Origin: Rhodoferax sp. | GTDB taxonomy: Bacteria > Pseudomonadota > Gammaproteobacteria > Burkholderiales > Burkholderiaceae_C | Reading direction: 5' to 3' | DNA: 64,000 nucleotides | Assembly (NCBI GenBank): GCA_030682475.1 | Contig: JAUXOA010000029.1 | Location: 1-64,000 of the forward strand | In this document: piece by piece, positions 1 to 9,914 of the stretch | Layout of the letters: the number at the start of each line of letters is the position of its first letter | How positions within the stretch are numbered: position 1 is the stretch's first letter | Translations under genes and position numbers: made by a program | Notes under the pieces: generated by a model | The model's database searches: none | Told to the model about the DNA's origin: nothing | Seen by the model: only the letters and a program-made list of their open reading frames with translations

Positions 1-329
1 TTCGGGAAAAACTCGCGGAACTCGCTGTAGAGCTGCGCCGCCAGCGTCTTGTTGGGCGCAAACACGATCGCCGGTCGGCCCAGACGGGCGATCACATGGG
101 CCATGGTGAAGGTCTTGCCCGAGCCGGTCACGCCCAGCAGGGTCTGGAATACCTCGCCGTCAGTGACCCCCGCGACCAGCTTGTCAATGGCTGCGGGCTG
201 ATCCCCGGCTGGCAGGTAGGGTTGGTACAACTCAAACGGCGAGTCGGGAAAGCGCACAAATGTGCCGCTGCGGGCCTGATCGGCAGCGTCAGAAGAAGGT
301 GCGTGTGCAAGGGCGGCGCGGGTGGGCAT
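1..329 (-). CDS. uvrB: UvrABC excinuclease subunit B, N-terminal part (runs off the window)
   Basis: UvrB is the helicase-like damage-verification subunit of cytoplasmic nucleotide excision repair; UvrA loads it and it then recruits UvrC. The 109 visible residues carry the family's opening ([17 protein letters not shown]), the Walker A stretch [10 protein letters not shown] near residues 65-75, and the start of the first helicase domain ([11 protein letters not shown]). The ATG at 329 is chosen because it gives about 25 residues before the conserved F-x-P-Y-x-P region, normal for beta-proteobacterial UvrB. It lies 32 bases after the stop of the small Trp-rich gene on the same strand, so the two may be cotranscribed. 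The C-terminal helicase and UvrC-binding domains lie outside the window. Confidence 0.95.
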   Translation of the reverse strand, partial: MPTRAALAHAPSSDAADQARSGTFVRFPDSPFELYQPYLPAGDQPAAIDKLVAGVTDGEVFQTLLGVTGSGKTFTMAHVIARLGRPAIVFAPNKTLAAQLYSEFREFFP

Positions 330-361
330 CACAAGCTTATTAACAGACCCAACGTGTTCCA

Positions 362-607
362 TCAACGCCGTTTCTTTTTTGGCAAGATTCCCAGGGCCTC
401 GCGATTCCTGTCAATTCGAGCCTGCTGGCGCGCAGTTTCACGCTCCATTGCTTTCCTTTTGGTATACCCCGACCCATCAGCCCAGGCCCACCAGAGCACA
501 GCCAAACCCAATGGCGCCAGCACAAGCCACCAATCCCAAGTCGCCACCGGGCCCATTTCAAAATACTTCAGGGTCAACAAAACCAGCCCAAGTCCCAATA
601 AATACAT
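362..607 (-). CDS. Small Trp-rich membrane protein
   Basis: An 81-residue protein with a hydrophobic N-terminal segment (about residues 1-17), a second Trp-rich hydrophobic segment (about 22-45, containing [10 protein letters not shown] and LWWAWADG), then a strongly basic tail ending PKKKRR. This matches the layout of the small Trp-rich protein family seen in Burkholderiales; the function is unknown. The open frame extends upstream to 721, but that part is encoded by the dispersed hairpin repeat. The ATG at 607 has a GGAAATG-type site just before it, so it is taken as the start. It is probably an inner-membrane protein whose basic tail faces the cytoplasm. Confidence 0.7.
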   Translation of the reverse strand: MYLLGLGLVLLTLKYFEMGPVATWDWWLVLAPLGLAVLWWAWADGSGYTKRKAMERETARQQARIDRNREALGILPKKKRR

Positions 608-624
608 CTCACATTTCCTAATCA

Positions 625-672
625 GTTGAGGACAGAGCTGGCTCGCTGCGCGTAGCTGCGGTCTGTCCCGCA
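625..672 (-). repeat. Dispersed hairpin repeat, copy 1
   Basis: Reads on the minus strand as a GGGACAGA arm, an inner stem GCT-A-CGC-GCA-GCG-AGC and a TCTGTCC arm, then CTCAACTGATTAGG just before the ATG of the small Trp-rich gene. It is one of nine sites of the same family in this window. The orientation follows the downstream gene. Confidence 0.85.
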
Positions 673-769
673 AAATTTCATTCGTTTCTGAAATGGCCAA
701 CCTGCGCTGTGTGTCAACCACTTTCGCTACAATAGCGTTAGTTGACTGTAACCCAACCCACGAGGAAAA

Positions 770-1078
770 ATGATGAAACGTGTTCTCTTTGCTTTAGTTG
801 CCGCAGTTTCCATGACTGCTCCCGCATTTGCCGATCTGGCACTTGCCACCTCCAAAAACTGCATGGCTTGCCATGCTGCCGACAAAAAACTGGTTGGCCC
901 GTCTTACCAAGACGTTGCCAAGAAGTACGCCGGACAAAAAGATGCTGCCGACAAACTGGCAGCCAAGATCATCAAAGGTGGTTCTGGAGTTTTTGGTGCC
1001 ATCCCTATGCCTGCGAACCCGCAAGTCAACGAAGCTGAAGCCAAGAAACTGGCGGCCTGGGTGCTGGCCACCAAGTAA
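770..1078 (+). CDS. Periplasmic class I cytochrome c (c-551/c8-like)
   Basis: A 102-residue single-heme electron carrier. A signal peptide covers residues 1-21 (cleavage expected after AFA). The heme-binding motif CMACH is at 31-35 and a probable axial Met ligand is Met80 in the IPMPAN loop. Size and motif spacing fit small periplasmic cytochromes c that pass electrons to terminal oxidases, nitrite reductase or cytochrome c peroxidase. The start has two ATG codons in tandem (770 and 773) behind a CGAGGAAAA ribosome site; either may be used. The gene stands alone, followed by a strong terminator. Confidence 0.9.
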   Translation: MMKRVLFALVAAVSMTAPAFADLALATSKNCMACHAADKKLVGPSYQDVAKKYAGQKDAADKLAAKIIKGGSGVFGAIPMPANPQVNEAEAKKLAAWVLATK

Positions 1079-1121
1079 ATTGCCTGATGGAACCCGGCAT
1101 ATCCTGCTGAATTTGCCTAAT

Positions 1122-1150
1122 AAAAAAGCCCGCTGATGCGGGCTTTTTTA
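1122..1150. terminator. Bidirectional Rho-independent terminator
   Basis: AAAAAAGCCCGC, loop TGAT, GCGGGCTTTTTT. The GC stem is perfect, with an A run on one side and a T run on the other, so it can end both the cytochrome gene (+) and the alpha/beta hydrolase gene (-), which converge here. Confidence 0.9.
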
Positions 1151-1183
1151 TGGTTTTTTGATTGTACTTGTGACGCAATAATA

Positions 1184-2035
1184 CTAAAAACAGATTACCT
1201 TCATGGCAAGCTGGTGCAAGCGGTGCCACGGTGCCGTCAGAGCCTCCAGCGCACTGAAGTGATTGAGACCCGGCAAAGCCTCCTGCACCGGCACTGTTTT
1301 TTTGCCCCACGCTGCCTGCATCAGCGTGTTGTGCCGCAAAAACTCAGCACTCTCGTCGCCACCGACCAGCGTGTACAAAACGCCCTGTTTCGGTCTTGGC
1401 AAGCCGGCCGGACTGACCTTGTTGACCTGCTCCGGCGTGAGCTGGAGCGCGTCCTTGAGGAAGGGCGTGTGCATGATCGGCTCCAGATCGTAGAGGCCCG
1501 AAATCGACATGGCACTTTTCACCAGATCAGCCGGCAATTCTTTGGCATAGGCCGGCCAGTGACACGCCAGCAGCAGGGTGGCCAGGTGCCCGCCCGCCGA
1601 GTGGCCGATCACCGTGATGCGGCTCGGGTCGCCGCCGTACCTGGCAATATGGCGCCAGGTCCACGCCAGCGCCTTGACCATCTGCATGACAATCTGGGGA
1701 ATCGTCACGGCCGGGCACAACGCATAGTTCGGGATCACCACGCACGCCCCCTCGTTGGTGAAGGCCGGGGCGATGAAGGAATGATCGGATTTGTCCAGCG
1801 AACGCCAGTAGCCGCCGTGGATGAACACCACCACCGGGGCACCGGGCTTGGGACTGGGAAAAATATCCAGAACTTCCATTGGCCCTTGGCCGTACCGGAT
1901 GTCGCATTGATGGGGGTGGGCCTCGCGCGCGTCGCTGGACGCCTGCTCCCACTGCATGAAGTGCCGACCATGCTCGGGCACCAGCGCGCGGTTGTTGTAC
2001 ATGCGGTCCAGCCAGTTTTTGTCATGCTTTGTCAT
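1184..2035 (-). CDS. Alpha/beta hydrolase, kynurenine-formamidase/esterase-like
   Basis: A 283-residue cytosolic serine hydrolase. It has an HGGYW oxyanion-hole motif at residues 73-77, the nucleophile elbow GHSAGGH at 144-150 (Ser146) and a late His in LNHFS that could complete the triad. This pattern is typical of the hormone-sensitive-lipase and arylformamidase branch, including small esterases and kynurenine formamidase-like enzymes. No kynurenine-pathway genes are nearby, so the substrate is open. The ATG at 2035 is preferred over an upstream in-frame start because AAGGAG sits about six bases before it. It has its own transcription unit, converging on the cytochrome gene. Confidence 0.8.
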   Translation of the reverse strand: MTKHDKNWLDRMYNNRALVPEHGRHFMQWEQASSDAREAHPHQCDIRYGQGPMEVLDIFPSPKPGAPVVVFIHGGYWRSLDKSDHSFIAPAFTNEGACVVIPNYALCPAVTIPQIVMQMVKALAWTWRHIARYGGDPSRITVIGHSAGGHLATLLLACHWPAYAKELPADLVKSAMSISGLYDLEPIMHTPFLKDALQLTPEQVNKVSPAGLPRPKQGVLYTLVGGDESAEFLRHNTLMQAAWGKKTVPVQEALPGLNHFSALEALTAPWHRLHQLAMKVICF

Positions 2036-2113
2036 GGGTATCTCCTTGTGAGTTCGATGCAGCGCTGTCACGACTCGAGGTGACACTCACATAAGTCAGT
2101 TCATTTTTTAGCA

Positions 2114-4111
2114 TCAATAGGTTTGTCCCAACTGGTCCAGAATCGCCGGGTTCTCCAGCGTTGACGTATCTTGGGTAATGGGCTCGCCCTTGGCCAGCGA
2201 GCGCAGCAGACGACGCATGATCTTGCCGGAGCGGGTTTTGGGCAGATTCTCGCCAAAGCGGATGTCTTTAGGTTTGGCAATCGGACCAATCTCCTTGGCC
2301 ACCCAGTCGCGCAATTCCTTGGCAATCGCTTTCGCCTCGTCGCCCGCAGGGCAAGGGCGCTTGAGAACCACAAACGCGCAAATAGCTTCACCCGTCAAGT
2401 CATCCGGACGCCCCACTACGGCGGCTTCGGCCACCAGGTCAGTCTTGGCCACCAACGCTGACTCGATTTCCATGGTGCCCATGCGGTGCCCTGACACATT
2501 GAGCACGTCGTCGATACGGCCAGTAATGCGGAAGTAGCCGCGGTCGACACTGCGCACCGCGCCGTCACCCGCCAGGTAATAGGTGCCACCCATCTCTTGC
2601 GGAAAGTAGCTTTTCTTGAAACGCTCAGGATCATTCCAGATGGTGCGAATCATGGAAGGCCAGGGACGTTTGATGACCAGCAAGCCGCCAGAGCCGTTGG
2701 GCACATCGTTGCCTGCTTCGTCCACGATGGCCGCCATGATGCCGGGCAACGGCAGGGTGCAGCTACCGGGTACCAGCGGTGTGGCGCCCGGCAGTGGCGT
2801 GATCACGTGGCCACCGGTTTCAGTCTGCCAAAACGTGTCCACAATCGGGCAACGCTCGCCACCCACATGTTTGTAGTACCACATCCAGGCTTCAGGATTG
2901 ATGGGTTCGCCGACCGAACCCAGGATGCGCAAGCTGCGGAGGTCAGAGCGGACGGGATGCACTTTTTCATCGCTCTCAGCCAACTTGATCAGTGAGCGGA
3001 TGGCAGTCGGCGCAGTATAGAAAATGCTGCACTTGTGGCGCTCTATCATCTGCCAGAAACGTCCTGCATTCGGGTAGGTCGGAATGCCTTCAAAAATAAT
3101 CTGGGTGGCGCCTGCCGCCAGCGGGCCGTAGGCCACGTAGGTGTGGCCGGTAACCCAGCCAATGTCCGCCGTGCACCAGAAAACATCGGAGGGCTGCAGG
3201 TCAAATGTCCAATCCATCGTCAGTTTGGCCCACAGCAAAAAGCCTCCGGTTGAATGCTGCACACCCTTGGGTTTGCCGGTGGAACCTGATGTGAAAAGAA
3301 TGAACAACGGATGCTCGGCACCCACAGACACCGGCGCACATTGCGTGCTTTGACCTGCCAACGCGTCGGCAAAGGTCTGATCGCGGCCCGCCACCATGTT
3401 GCAAGTTGAGGCGGTGCGCTGGTACACAAAAACGGTCTTGATAGACGCGCAGCCGCCCAGCGCCAGACCCTCGTCCACAATCGCCTTCAAGGGCAACTCT
3501 TTGCCGCCCCGCATCTGGTAGTTGGCTGTGATCACCGCCACCGCGCCGGCATCAATGATGCGCTCCTGCAGCGCCTTGGCCGAGAAGCCACCAAACACCA
3601 CGCTGTGAGTCGCGCCGATGCGGGCGCAGGCCTGCATCGCGATCACGCCCTCGACCGTCATCGGCATATAGATCAGCACCCGGTCGCCTTTCTGGATGCC
3701 ATGGGCCTTGAGTGCGTTGGCAAATTGGCTCACCTTGGCCAGCAGTTCCTGGTAGCTGGTCTTGGTGACGCTGCCGTCGTCAGCCTCGAAAATAACGGCG
3801 GTCTTGTTCTCGACCGGCGTGCCCATGTGCTTGTCCAGGCAGTTGACCGAAGCGTTGAGTTCGCCGTCGTCAAACCATTTATAAAACGGTGCGTTGGACT
3901 CGTCCAGCGTTCTGGTAAAGGGCTTGGTCCAGACCACGTTCTCGCGCGCAAGGCGGGCCCAAAAACCCTCAAAGTCGTTCTCGGCTTCGGCGCACAGCGC
4001 GTTATAGCCGTCCATGCCGGAAATGCGTGCGGCTTTCACAATCGCTGCACTGGGCGGGAAAACGCGGTTTTCAACCAGGGTTGATTCGACGGCGGACAAT
4101 GCTGCACTCAT
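2114..4111 (-). CDS. acsA: Acetyl-CoA synthetase (AMP-forming)
   Basis: Activates acetate to acetyl-CoA through an acetyl-adenylate in the cytoplasm, scavenging acetate for the TCA cycle. The 665-residue length is normal. It has the P-loop [11 protein letters not shown] at residues 273-283, the core [10 protein letters not shown] motif, the hinge region [11 protein letters not shown], and the C-terminal [10 protein letters not shown] stretch. The last of these holds the lysine that is reversibly acetylated in characterised homologues. The ATG at 4111 follows an AAGGACC ribosome site. An upstream in-frame extension is repeat-derived and is not counted. The leader carries one and a half copies of the dispersed hairpin repeat. 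Confidence 0.95.
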   Translation of the reverse strand: MSAALSAVESTLVENRVFPPSAAIVKAARISGMDGYNALCAEAENDFEGFWARLARENVVWTKPFTRTLDESNAPFYKWFDDGELNASVNCLDKHMGTPVENKTAVIFEADDGSVTKTSYQELLAKVSQFANALKAHGIQKGDRVLIYMPMTVEGVIAMQACARIGATHSVVFGGFSAKALQERIIDAGAVAVITANYQMRGGKELPLKAIVDEGLALGGCASIKTVFVYQRTASTCNMVAGRDQTFADALAGQSTQCAPVSVGAEHPLFILFTSGSTGKPKGVQHSTGGFLLWAKLTMDWTFDLQPSDVFWCTADIGWVTGHTYVAYGPLAAGATQIIFEGIPTYPNAGRFWQMIERHKCSIFYTAPTAIRSLIKLAESDEKVHPVRSDLRSLRILGSVGEPINPEAWMWYYKHVGGERCPIVDTFWQTETGGHVITPLPGATPLVPGSCTLPLPGIMAAIVDEAGNDVPNGSGGLLVIKRPWPSMIRTIWNDPERFKKSYFPQEMGGTYYLAGDGAVRSVDRGYFRITGRIDDVLNVSGHRMGTMEIESALVAKTDLVAEAAVVGRPDDLTGEAICAFVVLKRPCPAGDEAKAIAKELRDWVAKEIGPIAKPKDIRFGENLPKTRSGKIMRRLLRSLAKGEPITQDTSTLENPAILDQLGQTY

Positions 4112-4129
4112 GGAATGGTCCTTAATGTG

Positions 4130-4257
4130 TTGAGGACAGAGCTTGCTCTTGAACAGTTGAGGACAGAGCTGGCTCGCTGCGCATAGCTGCGGTCTGTCCC
4201 GCTTGCGCCCGGCATCGGCGATGCCCGGCGGGGTCCCAGGATTTGGTCTGTCCCTCA
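4130..4257 (-). repeat. Dispersed hairpin repeat, copy 2 (full unit plus partial units) in the acsA leader
   Basis: The full unit is at about 4155-4202 on the minus strand (GGGACAGA arm, inner stem GCT-A-TGC-GCA-GCG-AGC, TCTGTCC arm). A half-unit (GAGCAAGCTCTGTCCTCAA) lies at 4130-4149, nearer the acsA start. A further GGGACAGACC fragment lies at about 4244-4257. Between 4203 and 4243 is a separate GC-rich inverted repeat (GCCGGGC / GCCCGGC type). Confidence 0.8.
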
Positions 4258-4337
4258 AATTATCAAATTAATCAAAGCTGCCCGCGACTGTCACAGTTCG
4301 CACTTACAGGCCACTGACTGACTCTCCAAACATTAGC

Positions 4338-4357
4338 AATGTACCGGAATGTACCGG
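4338..4357. repeat. 10-bp tandem direct repeat
   Basis: AATGTACCGG occurs twice head to tail upstream of the YqhA-like gene and may lie in its promoter region. The role is unknown; one turn of spacing would suit a protein bound on one DNA face. Confidence 0.6.
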
Positions 4358-4420
4358 ACCCGGCCAGCCCTTTTGCACCCCCCTACAATGGCCCGACCGA
4401 ATAAAACCTGTAGACCTCAA

Positions 4421-5023
4421 ATGACCACACCCGCTCCCGAAAAAACACCTCGCATGCGCCCCATCCCGCGCTTCATCTTTGCCAGCCGCTGGCTACAGCT
4501 CCCGCTGTATGTGGGCCTGATCGCCGCCCAGGCCGTTTATGTGTTTCATTTCTGGGTTGAGTTGGTGCACCTGATTGAGGCGGCCTTCGGCAGCCAGACC
4601 GCCTTGCAGTCTCTCGTCACGAGCATCGGCTACAAAGCAGGGGTGCCCATCACATCGTTGAACGAGACCATCATCATGCTGGTGGTACTGGCGTTGATTG
4701 ACGTGGTGATGATCTCCAACCTGCTGATCATGGTCATTGTGGGTGGCTATGAAACCTTTGTCAGCCGCATGGATCTGGAGGGCCACCCCGACCAGCCCGA
4801 GTGGCTAAGCCACGTGAATGCCTCAGTGCTCAAGGTCAAGCTGGCGACCGCCATCATCGGCATCAGTTCCATTCACCTGCTCAAAACCTTTATCAATGCC
4901 GACAACTACACGGACCGGGTGCTGATTGCGCAGACCACGATTCACCTCGCCTTTTTGCTCTCAGCCATGGCGATTGCGTACACCGACCGTTTGATGTCGC
5001 GTCCTCAAAACGCGGCGCACTGA
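4421..5023 (+). CDS. YqhA/UPF0114 family inner-membrane protein
   Basis: A 200-residue protein. After a short polar N-terminus it has hydrophobic segments near residues 27-50 (LPLYVGLIAAQAVYVFHFWV), 85-108 (a long aliphatic stretch ending in MVIVGGYE), 135-155 (KLATAIIGISSIHLLKTF) and 170-190. The ISNLLIMVIVGGYETFVSR region and the closing TDR match the TIGR00645/YqhA family. The function is not known. The ATG at 4421 (MTTPAPEKT) gives the family's usual N-terminus; the in-frame extension upstream is not conserved in character. It lies 49 bases before the fumarase gene and could be cotranscribed with it. Confidence 0.8.
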   Translation: MTTPAPEKTPRMRPIPRFIFASRWLQLPLYVGLIAAQAVYVFHFWVELVHLIEAAFGSQTALQSLVTSIGYKAGVPITSLNETIIMLVVLALIDVVMISNLLIMVIVGGYETFVSRMDLEGHPDQPEWLSHVNASVLKVKLATAIIGISSIHLLKTFINADNYTDRVLIAQTTIHLAFLLSAMAIAYTDRLMSRPQNAAH

Positions 5024-5072
5024 TTGTGCGACCAGCAGTCAATCTCCTGAACACCTGAGGTTTCTAACCACC

Positions 5073-6623
5073 ATGACCACCATTTGCCAGGCCGACCTGA
5101 TCGAGTCCATTGCCGCCGCCCTGCAGTACATCAGCTACTACCACCCGGCCGACTACATTGCCCACCTGGCGCGCGCCTATGAGCGGGAACAAAGCCCGGC
5201 GGCCAAAGACGCCATCGCCCAAATTCTGACCAACAGCAAGATGAGCGCCACCGGCCATCGTCCGATTTGCCAGGACACCGGCATCGTTAACGTCTTCCTC
5301 AAGGTCGGCATGGACGTGCGCCTGGAAGGCTTCACCGGCAGTCTGGACGACGCCATCAACGAAGGCGTTCGCCAAGGGTACAAGCACCCTGACAACACAT
5401 TGCGTGCCAGCATCGTGGCCGACCCCGAATTCGACCGCAAGAACACCGGGGACAACACGCCGGCCGTGATCTTTACCGAAATCGTGCCGGGCGACAAATT
5501 CGATGTGACCGTGGCGGCCAAAGGCGGTGGCTCCGAGAACAAAAGCAAGCTGGTCATGCTCAACCCCAGCGATTCGGTGGTGGACTGGGTACTCAAAACC
5601 GTGCCAACCATGGGTGCCGGCTGGTGCCCGCCCGGCATGCTGGGCATCGGCATCGGCGGCACCGCTGAGAAGGCCGTGCTGATGGCCAAGCAAAGCCTGA
5701 TGGAGGACCTGGACATGTACGAGTTACAGGCCAGGGCCGCGCGCGGGGACAAGCTCAGCAAGGTCGAGGTCATGCGCCTGGAACTGTTTGAGAAAGTCAA
5801 CGCCCTGGGTATTGGCGCGCAGGGTCTGGGCGGCCTGACCACGGTGCTCGACATCAAGATCAAGATGTACCCCACCCACGCCGCCGGCAAGCCCGTGGCG
5901 ATGATTCCCAACTGTGCGGCCACGCGCCACGCCCATTTCGTGATGGACGGCAGCGGCCCGGTGTACCTCGATCCGCCCAGCCTGGACCTGTGGCCCGACG
6001 TCAACTGGACGCCCGACTACGTACGCAGCCGAAAAGTCAACCTCAATACCCTGAACAAGGCAGAAGTAGCCAGTTGGAAACCAGGCGACACCCTGCTGTT
6101 GAGCGGCAAGATGCTGACCGGCCGCGACGCCGCCCACCAGCGCATTCAAAACCTGCTGGTCAAGGGCGAGGAGCTTCCAGTGGATTTCACCAACCGCGTG
6201 ATCTATTACGTCGGCCCGGTGGACCCGGTCAAGGGCGAGGCCGTGGGCCCGGCCGGCCCCACCACTGCCACCCGCATGGACAAGTTCACCGAGATGATGC
6301 TGGCACAAACCGGCCTGCTCTCCATGATCGGCAAGGCCGAGCGCGGTCCAGTGGCGATCGAGGCCATTCGCAAGCACAAGAGCGCTTACCTGATGGCCGT
6401 AGGCGGTGCTGCCTACCTGGTGAGCAAGGCCATCAAGACGGCCCGCGTGATCGGCTTTGCCGACCTCGGCATGGAGGCCATTTACGAATTTGACGTGGTC
6501 GACATGCCAGTGACTGTGGCCGTCGATGCTGGCGGCACCAGCGTCCACATCACCGGCCCGGCCGAGTGGCAACAGAAAATCGCCACGGGCGAATTCAAGG
6601 GCATCACAGTCACTGCGGTCTGA
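5073..6623 (+). CDS. fumA: Fumarate hydratase, class I (iron-sulfur)
   Basis: Interconverts fumarate and malate in the TCA cycle. The 516 residues show the single-chain class I layout: an N-terminal alpha domain that includes RPICQDTGIVNVF (first cluster cysteine region, about residues 66-78) and GIGIGGTAEKAVL, and a C-terminal beta domain starting around residue 330 (LNKAEVASWKPGD). The beta domain includes GPTTATRMDKF and the closing D-x-G-G-T-S-V-H-I. Class I enzymes are oxygen-sensitive [4Fe-4S] proteins, in keeping with a facultative anaerobe. The gene runs with only two bases before the dapC start, so translational coupling is likely. No class II fumarase is seen in the window. Confidence 0.93.
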   Translation: MTTICQADLIESIAAALQYISYYHPADYIAHLARAYEREQSPAAKDAIAQILTNSKMSATGHRPICQDTGIVNVFLKVGMDVRLEGFTGSLDDAINEGVRQGYKHPDNTLRASIVADPEFDRKNTGDNTPAVIFTEIVPGDKFDVTVAAKGGGSENKSKLVMLNPSDSVVDWVLKTVPTMGAGWCPPGMLGIGIGGTAEKAVLMAKQSLMEDLDMYELQARAARGDKLSKVEVMRLELFEKVNALGIGAQGLGGLTTVLDIKIKMYPTHAAGKPVAMIPNCAATRHAHFVMDGSGPVYLDPPSLDLWPDVNWTPDYVRSRKVNLNTLNKAEVASWKPGDTLLLSGKMLTGRDAAHQRIQNLLVKGEELPVDFTNRVIYYVGPVDPVKGEAVGPAGPTTATRMDKFTEMMLAQTGLLSMIGKAERGPVAIEAIRKHKSAYLMAVGGAAYLVSKAIKTARVIGFADLGMEAIYEFDVVDMPVTVAVDAGGTSVHITGPAEWQQKIATGEFKGITVTAV

Positions 6624-6625
6624 CC

Positions 6626-7852
6626 ATGAATCCCCTGCTTTCCCTTCTGCAACCCTACCCGTTCGAGCGGCTGCGTCAGCTTCTCGCCAACGTCACCCCT
6701 AACCCGGCCCTGCGGCCGATCAGCTTGGGCATGGGCGAGCCCAAACACGCCACGCCAGCGTTCATTCAACAGGCGATGATCGATGCCATTGTGAGCACGC
6801 CCAGTGGCCTGGCGGCTTACCCGGCGACTGCGGGCGAGGCAGGTCTGCGCGAAGCCTTTGCCCACTGGCTCCGAAAACGCTACGGCCTGGACGTCAATCC
6901 CGCTACCCAGATGCTGCCCGTGAATGGCTCCCGCGAAGCGCTGTTTGCCCTGACGCAAACGATTGTGAGCCCGGGGTCGGGTGGCGGCAACCCCTATGCC
7001 GATCAAGCACCGGTGGTGGTGTGTCCCAATCCGTTTTACCAAATCTACGAAGGCGCCGCCTTGCTGGCCGGTGCCCAGCCCTACTTTGTGCCGACCGACC
7101 CGGCGCGCAATTTCGCGCAGGACTGGGACAGCGTGCCAGAGCAGGTGTGGGCGCGCACCCAGTTGCTGTTTGTCTGTTCACCGGGCAACCCCACCGGCGC
7201 GGTGATGCCGCTCAACGAGTGGAAAAAACTGTTTGACCTGAGCGACCGCCATGGCTTTGTCATCGCTTCGGACGAGTGCTACAGCGAAATTTACTTCCGC
7301 GACGAACCGCCGCTGGGTGGAATGGAGGCTGCGGCCAAACTGGGACGCAGCGATTTCAAAAACCTGGTCTCGTTCACCAGCCTGTCGAAACGCAGCAATG
7401 TACCGGGCATGCGCAGCGGTTTTGTCGCAGGTGATGCCGCCATCATGAAGCAGTTTTTGCTCTATCGCACCTACCACGGCAGCGCCATGAGCCCGGTGGT
7501 GCAGGCCGCCAGCATGGCCGCCTGGCGCGACGAGCAGCACGTCATCGAAAACCGGGCCCTGTACCGCAGCAAGTTTGCCCAGGTCACGCCCCTGTTGGCC
7601 GAGGTGCTGGAGGTGGCGCTGCCGGACGCCGGCTTTTATTTGTGGGCCAAAGTGCAAGGCAATGACACCGATTTCGCCCGTGAACTGTTCAGTCTTTACA
7701 ATGTAACAGTTTTGCCCGGCACTTTTCTGGCCCGCGATGGTCAGGGTGCCAACCCGGGTGCGCAGCGGATCCGCATGGCCCTGGTGACTGAGCCCGCCGA
7801 ATGTGTTGAGGCCGCACAACGCATTGTCCAGTTTGTGAAATGCAGAACCTGA
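6626..7852 (+). CDS. dapC: Succinyldiaminopimelate transaminase
   Basis: A PLP-dependent aminotransferase of fold type I, 408 residues. It converts N-succinyl-2-amino-6-ketopimelate to N-succinyl-LL-diaminopimelate in lysine and peptidoglycan synthesis. The PLP lysine is Lys255 in [17 protein letters not shown]; the CSPGNPTG motif is at 184-191 and [10 protein letters not shown] at about 215-224. The immediately following dapD and the later dapE support the DapC assignment over other class I transaminases. The ATG at 6626 is taken because the longer frame would overlap fumA by 58 bases. Confidence 0.9.
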   Translation: MNPLLSLLQPYPFERLRQLLANVTPNPALRPISLGMGEPKHATPAFIQQAMIDAIVSTPSGLAAYPATAGEAGLREAFAHWLRKRYGLDVNPATQMLPVNGSREALFALTQTIVSPGSGGGNPYADQAPVVVCPNPFYQIYEGAALLAGAQPYFVPTDPARNFAQDWDSVPEQVWARTQLLFVCSPGNPTGAVMPLNEWKKLFDLSDRHGFVIASDECYSEIYFRDEPPLGGMEAAAKLGRSDFKNLVSFTSLSKRSNVPGMRSGFVAGDAAIMKQFLLYRTYHGSAMSPVVQAASMAAWRDEQHVIENRALYRSKFAQVTPLLAEVLEVALPDAGFYLWAKVQGNDTDFARELFSLYNVTVLPGTFLARDGQGANPGAQRIRMALVTEPAECVEAAQRIVQFVKCRT

Positions 7853-7883
7853 ACTTGAACCCGAATCTGAAAGAAGCTTTTTC

Positions 7884-8708
7884 ATGACCCAGCAACTGCA
7901 AAAAATCATCGATTGCGCGTGGGAAGACCGCGCCAATATTTCCGTCAAATCGGCCTCCAAAGAGGTCACTGAGGCGGTCGAGCACGTCATCTCCCGGCTC
8001 AACTCGGGGCTACTGCGCGTCGCCACCCGTGAGAGCGTGGGCCAATGGACCACGCACCAGTGGATCAAGAAAGCGGTGCTGCTGAGCTTTCGTCTGACCG
8101 ATAACGCCCTCATGCGTGCTGGCGATCTAGCGTTTTATGACAAGGTGCCAACCAAATTTGCGCACATGGACGAAGAAGCCCTCCAGGCCACCGGCGTGCG
8201 CGTGGTGCCGCCCGCGGTGGCGCGCCGTGGCAGCTATCTGGCCAAAGGCGTGATCCTGATGCCCTCCTTCGTCAACATTGGCGCTTACGTGGACGAAGGC
8301 ACCATGGTAGACACCTGGGCCGCCGTCGGGTCCTGCGCGCAGATCGGCAAGAACGTGCATTTGAGCGGCGGCGTCGGCATCGGCGGCGTACTGGAGCCGA
8401 TGCAGGCCAACCCCACCATCATTGAGGACAACTGCTTTATCGGTGCCCGCTCTGAAGTGGTTGAAGGCGTCATTGTGGAAGAAAACTCGGTCATCTCGAT
8501 GGGCGTCTACCTGGGTCAAAGCACCCCTATTTACGACCGCGCCAGCGACACCGTCAGCTACGGTCGAATTCCCGCCGGTTCCGTGGTCATCAGCGGTAGT
8601 TTGCCCAAAAACGGCGGCAAATACAACCTTTACGCAGCGATTATCGTCAAGCAGGTAGACGCGCAAACACGCGCCAAAACCAGCCTGAACGACTTGCTGC
8701 GCGACTGA
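7884..8708 (+). CDS. dapD: 2,3,4,5-tetrahydropyridine-2,6-dicarboxylate N-succinyltransferase
   Basis: Transfers succinyl from succinyl-CoA to tetrahydrodipicolinate, the step before DapC. At 274 residues it has the normal length. The middle carries the left-handed beta-helix hexapeptide pattern ([20 protein letters not shown], then [14 protein letters not shown] and [15 protein letters not shown]) typical of the LbH acyltransferase family. It acts as a cytoplasmic trimer. It starts 31 bases after dapC in the dapC-dapD-pilU-dapE run. Confidence 0.96.
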   Translation: MTQQLQKIIDCAWEDRANISVKSASKEVTEAVEHVISRLNSGLLRVATRESVGQWTTHQWIKKAVLLSFRLTDNALMRAGDLAFYDKVPTKFAHMDEEALQATGVRVVPPAVARRGSYLAKGVILMPSFVNIGAYVDEGTMVDTWAAVGSCAQIGKNVHLSGGVGIGGVLEPMQANPTIIEDNCFIGARSEVVEGVIVEENSVISMGVYLGQSTPIYDRASDTVSYGRIPAGSVVISGSLPKNGGKYNLYAAIIVKQVDAQTRAKTSLNDLLRD

Positions 8709-8750
8709 TATTTTTTTCCGGAACACAAGAACGCAAACTGGGGCTGAATC

Positions 8751-9914
8751 ATGACAAGCAAGGGCACATCGGGCACGATGGAGCGAATTCTTCGCTTGAT
8801 GAGCGAAAAAAAAGCCTCCGACGTCTATCTATCGGCCCACTCGCCCGTCCTGATCCGGATCAACGGGCAATGCGTTCCCATCAACACCCAGGTGCTGCCG
8901 CCCGATGCGCCGCTCAATTTGCTGGCCGAGATACTGCCACCCGAGCGCCTCCAGGAACTGAAAGAAACCAATGAACTGAACATGGGCTGGGGACTGGAGG
9001 GTATTGGCCGCTTTCGTATCAGCGCAATGCGCCAGCGCGGCTCTGTTGCAGTGGTGATCCGCTTCATTACCTTCGACATTCCACCGCTGGCCACGCTGCG
9101 CTTGCCCCCGATTCTGGGTCAACTGATCATGGAAAAGCGCGGGCTGTTGCTGATGGTGGGCGCCACCGGGACTGGCAAAAGCACCACGATGGCCTCGATC
9201 CTCGATTACCGCAACGAGAACGCATCCGGTCACATCCTCTCGATTGAAGATCCCATCGAATTCCTGTTCAAGAACAAGCGTTCGGTAGTCAACCAGCGCG
9301 AGGTCGGGACGGATACAAATTCGACCCAACTGGCCCTCAAGAACGCCTTGCGGCAGGCACCGGACGTGATCATGATTGGCGAAATTCGTGACCGCGACAC
9401 CATGTCGGCCGCCATTGCCTACGCCCAGTCCGGTCATTTGTGTGTGGCGACCCTGCACGCCAACAACAGCTACCAGGCGCTCAACCGCGTTCTGAGTTTT
9501 TACCCGGTCGAAGTCCGCCCGACCCTGCTGGACGATCTGGCCGCCGCCATGAAAGCGATTGTGTCGCAGCGTCTTTTGTGCACCAAGACCGGGGAGCGGG
9601 TGCCCGCGGTGGAAGTCATGCTCAACACCAAACTGGTGACCGAGTTGATTGAAAAAGGTAATTTTTCGGGCGTTAAAGAGGCCATGGAAAAATCCATGGC
9701 AGAAGGCAGTCAGACCTTTGAGCAGGACATCGCCCGCCTGATTGTGCAAGGCATTGTGGAGCTCAAAGAGGGCCTGGCCAATGCCGATTCGCCAACCAAT
9801 TTGCTGTGGCGCTTGCAAAACGACTTTAGCGCCCGTGCCAAACCCGAGGAGCAGCTCGAGGACCCGGACGACCAGCCGTCCTTCACCGAAATCACGCTGG
9901 ACGTGAAACACTGA
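8751..9914 (+). CDS. pilU: Type IV pilus retraction-type ATPase, PilU-like
   Basis: A 387-residue member of the PilT/PilU branch of secretion ATPases, which works at the cytoplasmic base of the type IV pilus and assists retraction for twitching motility. Walker [10 protein letters not shown] is at 137-145. The Asp box is around [12 protein letters not shown], Walker B is in [14 protein letters not shown] and the His box in [18 protein letters not shown]. The N-terminal PAS-like region ([17 protein letters not shown]) fits PilU. The acidic C-terminal tail and the length, longer than PilT (about 345), also favour PilU. Its place inside the dap genes is unusual in function, and it overlaps the dapE start by one base. 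Confidence 0.88.
   Translation: MTSKGTSGTMERILRLMSEKKASDVYLSAHSPVLIRINGQCVPINTQVLPPDAPLNLLAEILPPERLQELKETNELNMGWGLEGIGRFRISAMRQRGSVAVVIRFITFDIPPLATLRLPPILGQLIMEKRGLLLMVGATGTGKSTTMASILDYRNENASGHILSIEDPIEFLFKNKRSVVNQREVGTDTNSTQLALKNALRQAPDVIMIGEIRDRDTMSAAIAYAQSGHLCVATLHANNSYQALNRVLSFYPVEVRPTLLDDLAAAMKAIVSQRLLCTKTGERVPAVEVMLNTKLVTELIEKGNFSGVKEAMEKSMAEGSQTFEQDIARLIVQGIVELKEGLANADSPTNLLWRLQNDFSARAKPEEQLEDPDDQPSFTEITLDVKH

Noticed and set aside
1136-2083. 315-codon frame on the plus strand
   Set aside because: Antisense shadow of the alpha/beta hydrolase, whose motifs are clear.
5724-6572. 282-codon minus-strand frame within fumA
   Set aside because: Antisense shadow of a well-supported fumarase gene.
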